36,473 nt of DNA, from the NCBI RefSeq assembly GCF_000423665.1, contig NZ_KE384070.1, positions 1-36,473 on the forward strand, in the 5' to 3' direction. The notes beneath the pieces were generated by a model, which worked only from the letters and a program-made list of their open reading frames with translations, did not search any database and had not been told where the DNA came from. The first letter of the stretch is position 1. Each line of letters starts with the position of its first letter. Positions 1-7,874 of the stretch are shown piece after piece. A program made the translations under genes and the position numbers. This DNA is from Solirubrobacter soli DSM 22325. GTDB lineage: Bacteria; Actinomycetota; Thermoleophilia; Solirubrobacterales; Solirubrobacteraceae.

Positions 1-1390
1 GGTGCGAGATGGTTCGCGCAGTTGGCAATTGCCGGAGCTCGGAGGAGGCCCTGATGGCGATCGTAGCCGGGTTTGATGTGCACCGTAGGCAGATCACGTT
101 CGACGCGCTCGAGACCGACACAGGTGAGGTGATGCGTGGCCGGATCGCGGCCACGCCGGCAGCGGTGACCGTGTGGGCGAAGCGCTTCTCCGGTCGCGAA
201 TTGCACGTGGCGGTGGAGGCCTGCACCGGGTGGCTGTTCGTGTGTGACGCGCTGACCGCGGCAGGCGCGGTGGCGCATCTGGCCGAGCCGGTAGAGACGC
301 GCGCGTTGCGGGGTCGCAAGCGCCGGGCCAAGACCGATCGCGAGGACGCCCGCTGGCTGCGGGAGCTGCTGGCTGAGGGTCGCTTGCCGGAGGCGTGGAT
401 CCCGCCCGAACACGTGCGTGAGTGGCGCTCGCGGGCGCGGCTGCGGCACACGCTGATCGGCGAACGCACGCAGTGGATGCAACGCATCCAGGCGACGCTC
501 TATCACCACGGCGTCAGCGGCACACCCGAGAAGCTGCGCACCGATGAGGGCCGCGCCTTCCTGGCCGCGCTGCGCCTGCCGATCGACGCGCGCGAGCGGA
601 TCGAGGTGGCGCTGACGATGATCGATGCCATCGAGTCCCAGATCGCGCCGCTGGAGCGCGACCTGCGCCAGCTCGCGCGCCGCCAGACGGGCTGTCGCGC
701 CCTGATGGGTCTCTACGGGATGGGCGAGTTGACCTCGCTCGTGACGCTCTGCGAACTCGGCGACGTCGCCCGGCTCTCAGCATCGCGCAAGGCGGTCCGC
801 CTCGCCGGGATCGACATCGGCGTGCACCGCTCCGACCGCCGCGCCCGCACGGGCAAACTGACCCGGCAAGGCTCCCCACAGCTGCGCTGGGCGCTCTACG
901 AAGCCGCGCTGGCAGCCTGCCGGCCCAGCAGCCCAGACCACGCCGACTACCTCGCACTCAAGGCCCGCGGCCTCAGCCACACACGCGCATCACTGACGAT
1001 CGCCCGCAAGCTCGCACGGCGCTCCTACCACGTCCTACGCGAACTCGGCCCCAGCGCGCTGGACCGAGTCGCAACGGCCTGACCGCAACGGCTTCAGGGT
1101 CGCTTCGCCACGCCCACCTTCTCAGATGACCACCACCCTTCCGGCCAGCTCCCGCAGCTGCTGCGGCTCCCGCCCACGGACGGCGGCCCACCAAAGACCG
1201 AGCGGCCGGAGTCACTCCAACCGGACTGACCCATCGACCATCACGTCACCGACCCCCGCCGGGTCGCGGACCCAGATAAGGCCGGGCATCCACGGAGCCG
1301 ACCCGCCAGCCAGCGAACACAACCACTCACCACCACTGCCCCTTGACACCCAGCCCGATTCAGATAAGCAGCACCCCCGAGAGCGGCCCA
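1..1390 (+). mobile_element. IS110-family insertion sequence, left end outside the window
   Basis: The transposase gene fills most of this segment. Known IS110 elements lack terminal inverted repeats and usually make no target duplication, so the ends cannot be read from one copy. The left end lies at or before position 1. The right end is placed only approximately, in the non-coding stretch after the gene and before the hairpin at 1388-1446. Positions 1083-1390 hold no convincing gene. They could be the 3' non-coding end of the element, where some IS110 relatives (IS1111 type) keep the bridge-RNA gene, but no bridge-RNA fold was established here. Confidence 0.6.
54..1082 (+). CDS. IS110-family transposase (DEDD recombinase)
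   Basis: Moves the insertion sequence by a RuvC-like DEDD catalytic domain together with a C-terminal transposase_20 domain carrying the nucleophilic serine; IS110 enzymes act with a bridge RNA. Visible here are the N-terminal acidic residues in context (GFDVHR near residue 6, VEACTGW near 60, KTDREDARWL near 90) and the C-terminal region LMGLYGMGELTS followed by LAGIDIGVHRSD and KLTRQGSPQLRWALYEAA. The start at 54 is preferred to the upstream ATG at 9 because GGAGGAGG at 41-48 sits at ideal spacing and the protein then begins MAIVAGFDVH as in the family, giving 342 residues, a normal full length. No frameshift or internal stop is present, so the enzyme looks intact. Confidence 0.93.
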   Translation: MAIVAGFDVHRRQITFDALETDTGEVMRGRIAATPAAVTVWAKRFSGRELHVAVEACTGWLFVCDALTAAGAVAHLAEPVETRALRGRKRRAKTDREDARWLRELLAEGRLPEAWIPPEHVREWRSRARLRHTLIGERTQWMQRIQATLYHHGVSGTPEKLRTDEGRAFLAALRLPIDARERIEVALTMIDAIESQIAPLERDLRQLARRQTGCRALMGLYGMGELTSLVTLCELGDVARLSASRKAVRLAGIDIGVHRSDRRARTGKLTRQGSPQLRWALYEAALAACRPSSPDHADYLALKARGLSHTRASLTIARKLARRSYHVLRELGPSALDRVATA

Positions 1391-1446
1391 GGGGGGTGGC
1401 AAGGAAAACCTAACTCAGAGGACGGTTTTGCTCGCCACCCCCCCGG
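1388..1446. repeat. long imperfect hairpin beside the IS110 3' flank
   Basis: Arms at 1391-1410 and 1424-1443 are complementary at 18 of 20 positions, beginning GGGGGGTGGC on the left and ending GCCACCCCCC on the right, around a 13-nt loop. Two further C-G pairs lie outside after one mismatch. It could be the terminator of a lost gene, a REP-like palindrome (a known type of IS110 target), or part of the element end. It is immediately upstream of the decayed gene fragments. Confidence 0.6.
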
Positions 1447-1554
1447 GGCAAGGGCCAACACCAAGCCGTGGCGCGGCCGCTGCTCCGTTCGCGTGGAGGC
1501 GCAAGTTCGGACCGATCCGGTCTTCGGTAGTCAGCGAGATCGAGTCTTCGCGTG

Positions 1555-1806
1555 CGGCGGGCACGCAGACGAGCACCTCGACCGCCACTGTGACCTCCAC
1601 CGCCGGCGATGCAGCGCTGACAGCGGGCGATGCCTCACCGCTCGCGCCGGGACGCCTGGTCAACGGGACCGCCGCGCTGACGTCGCCCCTGCAGATCAAG
1701 GCCGCCCGCGCGGCCGGGACCGGCGGGGATCGGCGCGACCGAGACGCTCCGCTCCGGCATCTGCACGAAGGCCGTGACCTACACGCTCGCAACCACCAAT
1801 CCGTGA
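1555..1806 (+). pseudogene. remnant of the C-terminal domain of a ThuA-type secreted protein
   Basis: Translation gives STSTATVTSTAGDAALTAGD and GRLVNGTAALTSPLQ in one frame. In another frame, from 1729, it gives IGATETLRSGICTKAVTYTL and then TTNP and a stop at 1804. These match, in order, the C-terminal end of the intact protein at 3735-7250 (STATVVSTAGDATLSVAD, GKLVNGTFALPQTLQ, IGANDALRTGTYSKTLTFTL, TTTP stop). About 30 codons between the two blocks are missing and the frame changes there. It is therefore a deleted, frameshifted fragment of a paralogue, with no start or upstream body. Confidence 0.75.
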
Positions 1807-1840
1807 CCGACCGCGGGGCGCGGCGCCCGTCCGCGCCCCG

Positions 1841-2262
1841 TCAGCGGTCGCCGGGTCGCGGCATCCTTGCCATGGCTGCGACGGCGTGCTCGACGTCGAT
1901 CGCCCGGGCTCGAGCAGTGCCTGAAGTTGGAGGCCTTCGAGGAGAGCCAGGAGCGCGGCCGCCTGTGGTTCGGGGTCGATGGCTTCGGCGGCGAGGACGG
2001 TGTGCGAGCGCGGCAGTTCGGGGCGTTCGGTGTACTCGCGGACGACCGCCGGGAAGAGCTCGGCGAACGACCAGCCGTGTTGCCGTGCAAGGCGGAGGAA
2101 GCGGTCGGCGTCCTGCTGCTCGCGGAGCTCGAGAACCGCGAGCAGGAGCTTGACCTTGGAGGGGAAGTAGTGCAGCAGGGCCTGGCGGGTGACGCCGAGC
2201 TTGCCGGCGACCATGTCGAGTGACGTGCCGCGGTAGCCACGCGCGGCGAACTCGTCCATCGC
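1841..2262 (-). pseudogene. decayed TetR-family transcriptional regulator
   Basis: The reverse strand encodes the second half of a TetR DNA-binding domain (MDEFAARGYRGTSLDMVAG, then KLGVTRQALLHYFPSK), a partial ligand-binding domain and the typical C-terminal pieces EGLQLQALLEPG and IDVEHAVAAMARM. Three lesions are visible. The first helix of the HTH and the start codon are missing upstream of about 2262. Roughly 70 residues usual for the family are absent between the AAEAIDPE and LLALLEGLQLQ segments. The last segment (ending at 1841) lies in a different frame from the rest. It is wedged between two fragments of the repeated secreted-protein domain. It is unlikely to be functional. Confidence 0.75.
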
Positions 2263-2298
2263 CGGCGGGGTCGCTTCCGCCGCGGCGGGCCGGCGAAG

Positions 2299-2436
2299 TT
2301 TGGGGCATTCCTGCCGGGTGTCGACCGCACCTACGAGGCCGGCTCGACCGCGAACGTCATCAGCACCGCCCGCGATGCCTTGGTGTCGGTCGACGGCGGG
2401 CGTCTCTCGAACGGCGCGTTCACGCAGCCATTCCTG
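2299..2436 (+). pseudogene. second remnant of the repeated secreted-protein C-terminal domain
   Basis: Read from 2299 the frame gives FGAFLPGVDRTYEAGSTANV, then ISTARDALVSVDGG and RLSNGAFTQPFL. This matches FGAFTPGVAKDYTATSTATV, VSTAGDATLSVADP and KLVNGTFALPQTL in the intact protein at 3735-7250. The residues differ from the remnant at 1555-1806, so it derives from a separate domain copy. No start, stop or flanking parts remain. From 2437 to 2641 no gene is seen. Confidence 0.68.
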
Positions 2437-2641
2437 CGACAACCCCGAGCTCCGCGGCCAACGCTCAGGAGCGAACCCCGCCGCGGCACGATTCTGGCCG
2501 TGCTCTCCACGTACTCGTAACTCGTCGGATTCGACGGGATCGAGTCGGCTGAAGTCATTTCATTCGACGTCGTGCGTCCTCTCTTCCCACGCCGTGACCG
2601 ATACCTGTTGGGATGCGTCGCAAGCACTCGTCGCCTCGTCA

Positions 2642-3043
2642 TCACGCGCGGGCGAGCGCCCGGTGGATCGCCTGCGCGGTCGCGATCATGTCCTCGCCCT
2701 GGCGACGAATCTCGGGAGATTCGGCGATCGCGCCGTTGCGAGCGGCGATGCACTCCTGGCCGCCTTCGAGGAGGTTGAGGGCGAGCTCGCTGAGCCGCTG
2801 ACGCGCGAAGAGCAACTCGACGTCCCCGGCCGGCTCGCCCCAGTGGAGCATCTCGAGCTCGTCAGCGCACTCGTCGAGGAGCGAACGCGCCGCGTTGAAC
2901 TCTTCGCGGTTGGCCAAAGGCGTAAGCCAGTCCGGCTCCCAGTGGGTCATGAGGTCAAGCCGGATGGCGGTGGCGATATGCCTCGCCTGTGTCGGCGTGA
3001 CGGTCACGACGATCTCGCCGGATCTGTGTTGAACGGCAGTCAT
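2642..3043 (-). CDS. hypothetical protein, 133 residues
   Basis: Not recognised. The start at 3043 is chosen because AAGGAG lies 7 nt upstream on the coding strand and the protein begins MTAVQHRSGEIVVTV. The sequence is mixed alpha-helical, without signal peptide or membrane segment, with an acidic stretch (LLDECADELEML) and a helical C-terminus (QGEDMIATAQAIHRALARA). The same frame is open upstream, so a longer product joined to the segment at 3044-3281 is possible. Base composition looks like native coding sequence. Confidence 0.6.
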   Translation of the reverse strand: MTAVQHRSGEIVVTVTPTQARHIATAIRLDLMTHWEPDWLTPLANREEFNAARSLLDECADELEMLHWGEPAGDVELLFARQRLSELALNLLEGGQECIAARNGAIAESPEIRRQGEDMIATAQAIHRALARA

Positions 3044-3281
3044 GAGCTTCTCCTTCATTGCCTTGCCGTGCCACGGGTTTCCGTGCTCCGGCGCTGGGGC
3101 GACGACGATGTGACCGGCCTCGAGGACGTCGTGGCGCGTGCAGGTCCCGCGCGGGTTCGTACGGGCTGTCGTTCGGCTCGAGGTCGTCGGGGGCACCGAG
3201 CAGGCGTGCTCCATTCCGGCCGCTGAATGAGAACCGCCCGACGGTCGGCGGCTCGGAATCGAAAGCGGGGCTGAAGGGCAT
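3044..3281 (-). pseudogene. small unknown gene with a probable single-base frameshift
   Basis: An ATG at 3281 has a strong ribosome-binding site (AAGGAG, 8 nt upstream) and begins MPFSPAFDSEPPTVGRFSFS, continuing to LEPNDSPYEP. After that the frame becomes arginine-rich and unlike protein. The neighbouring frame instead reads GTCTRHDVLEAGHIVVAPAP then EHGNPWHGKA, which looks like real coding sequence and is open into the 133-residue gene downstream. Removing one C near 3160 would join the two halves. It could be a genuine mutation or a sequencing error. The function is unknown. Confidence 0.4.
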
Positions 3282-3482
3282 GTCGGCGCTCCTTCCGGGT
3301 CGCTGAGATAGCCGACCTCACGAAAGTCAGGCGCCGCTGCCTGAGAGCCAGACCCCGGCGGAGTGCCCTTCAAAAGCGAAGGCTATCGCAGGCGAACGCC
3401 ACGACGCGCTGGACCCGTCGCCGCCGTCGGCTGCCGCTCCTGCCGGAGCTCGCGAGGCGCAAACGATGCCACCTCGAGCGAT

Positions 3483-3540
3483 CTCTGAGTGTTTCAGAGC
3501 AAGCTGATCACGTCGATTCGGCGATTCAGGCAATGAATCG
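3483..3540. promoter_or_regulatory. two inverted repeats upstream of the ThuA-protein gene
   Basis: CTCTGA-N5-TCAGAG lies at 3483-3499 and CGATTC-N7-GAATCG at 3522-3540. Both are perfect in the arms and stand in a gene-free stretch of about 450 bp (3282-3734) that is less GC-rich than its surroundings. Operator function is a guess from position and symmetry. Confidence 0.35.
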
Positions 3541-3643
3541 GTCGACGCAGGGTTCTCACGTGACACTCAGAAACCGACTCAAAGGCATATGAGAGTCTGA
3601 GATCGAATTTCGCGGTTGAGGCAACAAACAAACGTCGAGGGGG

Positions 3644-3673
3644 TTGACGGGCGGAATTTGCGGTAGGTACGCT
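3644..3673 (+). promoter_or_regulatory. candidate sigma-70-type promoter for the ThuA-protein gene
   Basis: TTGACG at 3644-3649, an 18-nt spacer and TACGCT at 3668-3673 match the -35 and -10 pattern. The predicted transcript start is about 50 nt upstream of the ATG, which carries its own GAGGAGAGG ribosome-binding site at 3721-3729. Confidence 0.5.
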
Positions 3674-3734
3674 CGGCGACGAGCGCGCACGAGGCGCGTG
3701 GACGGGTCCATCGTCGCAGCGAGGAGAGGGATCA

Positions 3735-6700
3735 ATGAAGGGTTTGAGCCGTAGGCGCTGGCCGACGGCGATGTCCGCAGTCGTGGCCGGGACGGCGCTG
3801 GGTCTGGTGGCCGTACCGCAAGCCATGGCGGCTGACACCGTCGCGCCGGTGCTGGGGACCGCGGCGTTCGCCGCGTCCCCGGATGGCAACAGCAACTGGC
3901 GGATCTCGGTGCCGCAGACGCTGAACTTGTCTGCCACTGACGACGTGGCAGTGTCGAAGTTGCAGTATTCGTTGGACGGCGGCGCGACCTATGTCGACGC
4001 GTCGGTGACGGCGGGTCCGGCGGCGTCGGCGGCGGCGGCGTTGTCGCAGCAGGGCAACACGACGGTGCGCTACCGCGCGGTCGACAGCTCCGGCAACTTC
4101 TCGCGCGGAACGGCCAACGGGACGACGTTGAACCAGGCCGCGGCGGCAGGGGCGACCGGGGTGCGGTTGACGAGCACGACCAACCGGACGGTGGGGGAGA
4201 CGATCTGGATCGACTCCGGCGCGGGTGCCGAGCAGGCGACGATCGCGTCGATTCCAACGCCGGCGCCGGCCTCGCCCGCCCCGAACGTCACGCTGGCGGC
4301 GCCGCTGGCCGGCGCGCACGCCGCGAACGCGGCGGTGGCCAGCACGTACAACACCATCACCTCGCAGATCGACACCAACGGCCCGATCGCGATCTGGGGC
4401 ACGTCGCCGACGACGCTGGCCGCGGCCGCCGTGGCCGCCGACACCGGCGTCCGGCTGGCGAGCACGACCGGCCGTGCCGTCGGTGACACGCTGCAGCTCG
4501 ACCGCGGCGCCAACGCGGAGACCGTCAAGATCGCGAGCATCGTCACGCCCGCGCCGGCGGCCCCGGCGCCGAACGTCACGCTGGCGAGCCCGCTGACGAA
4601 GGGCCACCTCAGCGGCATCGCCGTGTACGTGCCGCAGGTCGTGGACGGGAAGATCCTCCAGTCCCAGACGCTGACCCCGATCTTCGCCGATCCGCGCCTG
4701 AACGACCCGACCGACACCGTCAGCAACGGCGCCGGCGGCGGCGCCCCGCGGCGGATGTCGATCGACGGCACGCAGATCATCCCGAAGACGATCGCGATGA
4801 ACACGCTCACCGTGGGCAAGCACACCACGACGGTGTCGCTCCAGGACAGCGGCGGCAACACCGCGAAGTACACGAACGTGTTCGCGGTCACGACGTCGTT
4901 CGCCGACCTGTCGACCGTGATCGACCAGCTCGCGAACAACGCGCTCAACACGACGAGCAACGGCGCGCTGGCCGTCGGCGCGATGGGCGTGCGCCTGTCG
5001 ACCCCGTGGGGCTTCCGGCCGGGTCAGACGATCGTCATCGACTCGGGCGCCAACCAGGAGACGGCGACGGTCGCCAAGGCGCTCTCCCCGCCGCCGACCG
5101 TGAACACGACGCTCACGGCGGCCGCCTCGGCGGGCGCGACCGCGGTCCGGATCGCGTCCTACTCGTCGGAGGTGCTGCCGGGTGGAGCCCAGCCGCCGAG
5201 CAACAACGGCCCGGTCGTCGGACAGCCGATCGTGCTCGACACGGGCGCCAAGCAGGAGGTCGTCACGGTCGCCAAGCACATCTCGCCGCTGCCCGCGGCG
5301 CCGGCGCCGAACGTGATCCTGAGCGCGCCGCTGGCGTATGACCACGCGTCCGGGACGGCGACGAACCTCAACAACATCATTCTCACCGCTCCGCTGACGA
5401 AGGCGCACGCGACCGGCGTCACGATCTCCAACCCGCGCGGGATCATCACCGCCGCGAAGCAGACCGAGCTGCAGGGCCTGCTGGCCGATGCCAAGACGAA
5501 GTCCGACGGTGGCGACACCGCGGGCGCGATCACGTCGCTGCAGTCGTTCGTCACGGCCGCCGGCACCAACGCGGTGCTGTCGTCCGCCGGCAAGGCGCTG
5601 ATCGCTCAGCTCCAGGGCACTCCCGTCGACACCTCGGGCACCGGCGTGACCGTCGGCGCGGCCGAGCCCGGCGTGCAGGCGATCCGCTTCTTCTACAACC
5701 CGATGATCCCCGCGCACATCCCCGGTGCGGGCTACAAGGTCCTCATCACGGGCCGCGCCGGCGGCTTCCGGCACGAGTCGATCGTCGACTTCGAGTGGAT
5801 GATCCAGCAGCTCGGCGCCCAGAACGGCTTCGACGTCGACATCTGGGACCCGGCCATCGGCACCACCCCGGGGCGCAACGCTCCGGCCGGCGTCTCGCTG
5901 ACCACCAGCCCGTTCCTGGATCTCAACACGCTCAAGCAGTACAAGACGATCATCTTCGACTCGACGGTCGGCCTGAGCGGCACGTCGACGGTCAACGGGA
6001 CGGAGTTCGCCAACCTGCAGCAGTACATCCGTCAGGGCGGCGGCTTCGTGTCGATCCACGGCGCGACCGACTCGCTGGAGAACGTGCCGTGGTACATGGA
6101 CCTCAACGGGGCCGGCTTCACCAACCACGGCAGCAACTCCAACGGCGGCATCCTGGTCGACACCGGCGCGGGCGGCAGCGTCGAGTACGTGACCGCCGAT
6201 CCGGCTCACGCGTCGATGGCGGGGGTGCCCAACCGCTTCTTCAGCGTCGACGAGCTCTACAACACCAACCGCAACCCGGTCGACATGGGCATCGTCCATC
6301 CCCTGCAGTACGAGAACGAGGACTCGGTCATCAACCAGATCGGCTACAGCCCCGGTCCGCTGATGAACTCGGACGTGCACCCGATGACCTGGTGCCGCAA
6401 CTTCGAGGGCGCCCGGTCCTTCACCACGGTGCTCGGCCACAGCTGGGTGTACGCCGGCGAGTCGTGGTTCCAGTCGATGATCCTCAACGCCATCCAGTGG
6501 ACGGCCGGCCAGCGCTACGACAACTGCGTCACCTTCAACGAGGCGCGGGACATGCTGTCGGCCGCGGCGGCCGGCGGCAACGTGACGGCCGCCGGCAACA
6601 CGGCGCTCAGCTCCGCGCTCGAGAGCGCCGACGCTGCGCATCGCGCCGGCAACGACGCGTCCGCGGCGACGTTCATGAAGACGTTCGTCGCCCAGGCCAA

Positions 6701-7250
6701 GAACGTGGCCAACTGCAGCTGCGCCGACGGTGGCACGGCGCTGCTGGCGCTCCAGTCCAAGGGCGTCGAGCTCGTGAACTGGATGAGCGGCAACGAGACC
6801 GAGCCGCCCGCGCCGAAGTTCACCGCGGATGCGTCGGGCGGCGTCGGCGGCAGTGTGCCGGCCACGCTGGCGCTCGCGCTAGGCGCGCCCGCGCAGTTCG
6901 GTGCCTTCACACCCGGCGTGGCCAAGGACTACACGGCCACGAGCACGGCCACCGTGGTCTCGACCGCCGGTGACGCGACCCTGTCGGTCGCCGATCCCGC
7001 CGGTACCAACACCGGCAAGCTCGTCAACGGCACGTTCGCGTTGCCGCAGACGCTGCAGGCCGGGGTCGGCTCGGCGTTCGCGCCGGTCGGCGGCTCCGCC
7101 GCCCCGACGACGCTGAAGGCCTGGTCGGCGCCGACCTCCAACGAGGCGGTCACGATCAACTTCAAGCAGTCGATCGGTGCCAACGACGCGCTGCGCACCG
7201 GCACCTACAGCAAGACCCTGACGTTCACGCTGTCGACCACGACTCCGTGA
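3735..7250 (+). CDS. large secreted ThuA-domain protein with internal repeats
   Basis: A signal peptide occupies about residues 1-32 (MKGLSRRRW, hydrophobic core, PQAMA-A). A domain with Ig-like features follows (residues 33-130, ending in VRYRAVDSSGN). Then come four related repeats of the form GATGVRLTSTT...VGETIWIDSGA...PAPNVTLAAPL...AH, starting near residues 134, 230, 412 and 465, with a partial copy near 550. The ThuA-like/glutamine-amidotransferase-fold domain spans about 666-930 (KVLITGRAGGFRHESI, GGGFVSIHGATDS, HPMTWCRNFEGARSF). ThuA domains occur in trehalose-utilisation and sugar-binding proteins; the catalytic role is unclear. The C-terminus (about 1050-1171) is a beta-rich FGAFTPG domain. 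Decayed copies of that domain lie at 1555-1806 and 2299-2436. The protein is probably extracellular and bound to polysaccharide. A strong hairpin follows the stop. Confidence 0.88.
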   Translation: MKGLSRRRWPTAMSAVVAGTALGLVAVPQAMAADTVAPVLGTAAFAASPDGNSNWRISVPQTLNLSATDDVAVSKLQYSLDGGATYVDASVTAGPAASAAAALSQQGNTTVRYRAVDSSGNFSRGTANGTTLNQAAAAGATGVRLTSTTNRTVGETIWIDSGAGAEQATIASIPTPAPASPAPNVTLAAPLAGAHAANAAVASTYNTITSQIDTNGPIAIWGTSPTTLAAAAVAADTGVRLASTTGRAVGDTLQLDRGANAETVKIASIVTPAPAAPAPNVTLASPLTKGHLSGIAVYVPQVVDGKILQSQTLTPIFADPRLNDPTDTVSNGAGGGAPRRMSIDGTQIIPKTIAMNTLTVGKHTTTVSLQDSGGNTAKYTNVFAVTTSFADLSTVIDQLANNALNTTSNGALAVGAMGVRLSTPWGFRPGQTIVIDSGANQETATVAKALSPPPTVNTTLTAAASAGATAVRIASYSSEVLPGGAQPPSNNGPVVGQPIVLDTGAKQEVVTVAKHISPLPAAPAPNVILSAPLAYDHASGTATNLNNIILTAPLTKAHATGVTISNPRGIITAAKQTELQGLLADAKTKSDGGDTAGAITSLQSFVTAAGTNAVLSSAGKALIAQLQGTPVDTSGTGVTVGAAEPGVQAIRFFYNPMIPAHIPGAGYKVLITGRAGGFRHESIVDFEWMIQQLGAQNGFDVDIWDPAIGTTPGRNAPAGVSLTTSPFLDLNTLKQYKTIIFDSTVGLSGTSTVNGTEFANLQQYIRQGGGFVSIHGATDSLENVPWYMDLNGAGFTNHGSNSNGGILVDTGAGGSVEYVTADPAHASMAGVPNRFFSVDELYNTNRNPVDMGIVHPLQYENEDSVINQIGYSPGPLMNSDVHPMTWCRNFEGARSFTTVLGHSWVYAGESWFQSMILNAIQWTAGQRYDNCVTFNEARDMLSAAAAGGNVTAAGNTALSSALESADAAHRAGNDASAATFMKTFVAQAKNVANCSCADGGTALLALQSKGVELVNWMSGNETEPPAPKFTADASGGVGGSVPATLALALGAPAQFGAFTPGVAKDYTATSTATVVSTAGDATLSVADPAGTNTGKLVNGTFALPQTLQAGVGSAFAPVGGSAAPTTLKAWSAPTSNEAVTINFKQSIGANDALRTGTYSKTLTFTLSTTTP

Positions 7251-7266
7251 GCTGATCGTCGACGAG

Positions 7267-7297
7267 CCCGCGGGTGCGCGAAGTGCGCGCCCGCGGG
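7267..7297 (+). terminator. hairpin terminator after the ThuA-protein gene
   Basis: CCCGCGGGTGCGC (7267-7279), loop GAAGT, and GCGCGCCCGCGGG (7285-7297) form a 13-bp stem with one G-U pair, 17 bp after the stop codon. There is no T tract, as is common in high-GC Actinomycetota. Confidence 0.7.
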
Positions 7298-7510
7298 AAC
7301 GCCGACCTCAGTGTGACGTGACCGCAGGCTGGGAGAGCGCCGACGCGAGGCCGGCCCGCGTCCGCGGGGCTCCGCTGACGGCTGCGCCCCAAGCGCTGAA
7401 GCCGCGGGCGTCGACCCTCACAGTCGGGGACGTATTTCCGGGCGCCCTTTGTGCTCTGTGTCGCACAAGCGCCGGCAACGGCGACCGTGCAACTCACATC
7501 AGGAGCTCGT

Positions 7511-7729
7511 ATGACCCGCCCGTTTCGCAGGATCCTCGCCGGCGCCCTCGCCACGGCGAGCCTGGTCGCCGTCGTTCCCGCTGCCCAGGCCGCCACCTAC
7601 TCGCAGCCTGACCCCAACGAGCCGATCATCTGCGTCCGCTGCGGGGCCCTCACCCCGATCCAGCTCCCCGGGTGGGTCGTCAACCCGCCGATCAAGCAGG
7701 TCGAGATCGGCGCTGTCGCCCGTCCGTAG
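7511..7729 (+). CDS. small secreted protein with a CxxC motif, 72 residues
   Basis: The start at 7511 has AGGAG at 7501-7505. Residues 1-27 form a clear signal peptide (MTRPFRRILAGALATASLVA, then VVPAAQA) with cleavage before A28. The mature part is only about 45 residues, with one CVRC motif at residues 41-44, several prolines (LPGWVVNPP) and no further cysteines. The pair could form a disulfide or be half of an intermolecular metal site. The family is not recognised. It stands alone between two hairpin terminators, so it is probably expressed as its own transcript. Confidence 0.75.
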   Translation: MTRPFRRILAGALATASLVAVVPAAQAATYSQPDPNEPIICVRCGALTPIQLPGWVVNPPIKQVEIGAVARP

Positions 7730-7740
7730 CGACCACGGAT

Positions 7741-7774
7741 CGCCGCCCGCACCGCGAACCGGTCGCGGGCGGCG
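7741..7774 (+). terminator. hairpin terminator after the small secreted protein
   Basis: CGCCGCCCGC (7741-7750) pairs perfectly with GCGGGCGGCG (7765-7774). The stem continues inward with ACCG/CGGT around a CGAAC loop, with one bulged C. It begins 11 bp after the stop codon. Confidence 0.75.
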
Positions 7775-7874
7775 AGATGCTCTGAATCGTTGCCGGCTCG
7801 GGGCGCGGCAGCGGGTGGTCAGCGCGCGGCATCCTCGGTTTCGAGGGCCTGGAGCCCCATCGCGCTGATGGTTC

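Noticed and set aside
1696..2442. A full-length TetR regulator gene
   Set aside because: Only the middle of the frame resembles the family. The first helix is absent, an internal block is missing and the C-terminus is in another frame.
3732..6641. Very long open frame on the minus strand opposite the ThuA-protein gene
   Set aside because: It is arginine- and glycine-rich with no domain, and is the expected antisense shadow in GC-rich coding DNA. The plus strand has signal peptide, repeats and ribosome-binding site.
7267..7297. Hairpin as a small RNA gene
   Set aside because: Its position 17 bp after a stop codon and its simple stem-loop form fit a terminator.
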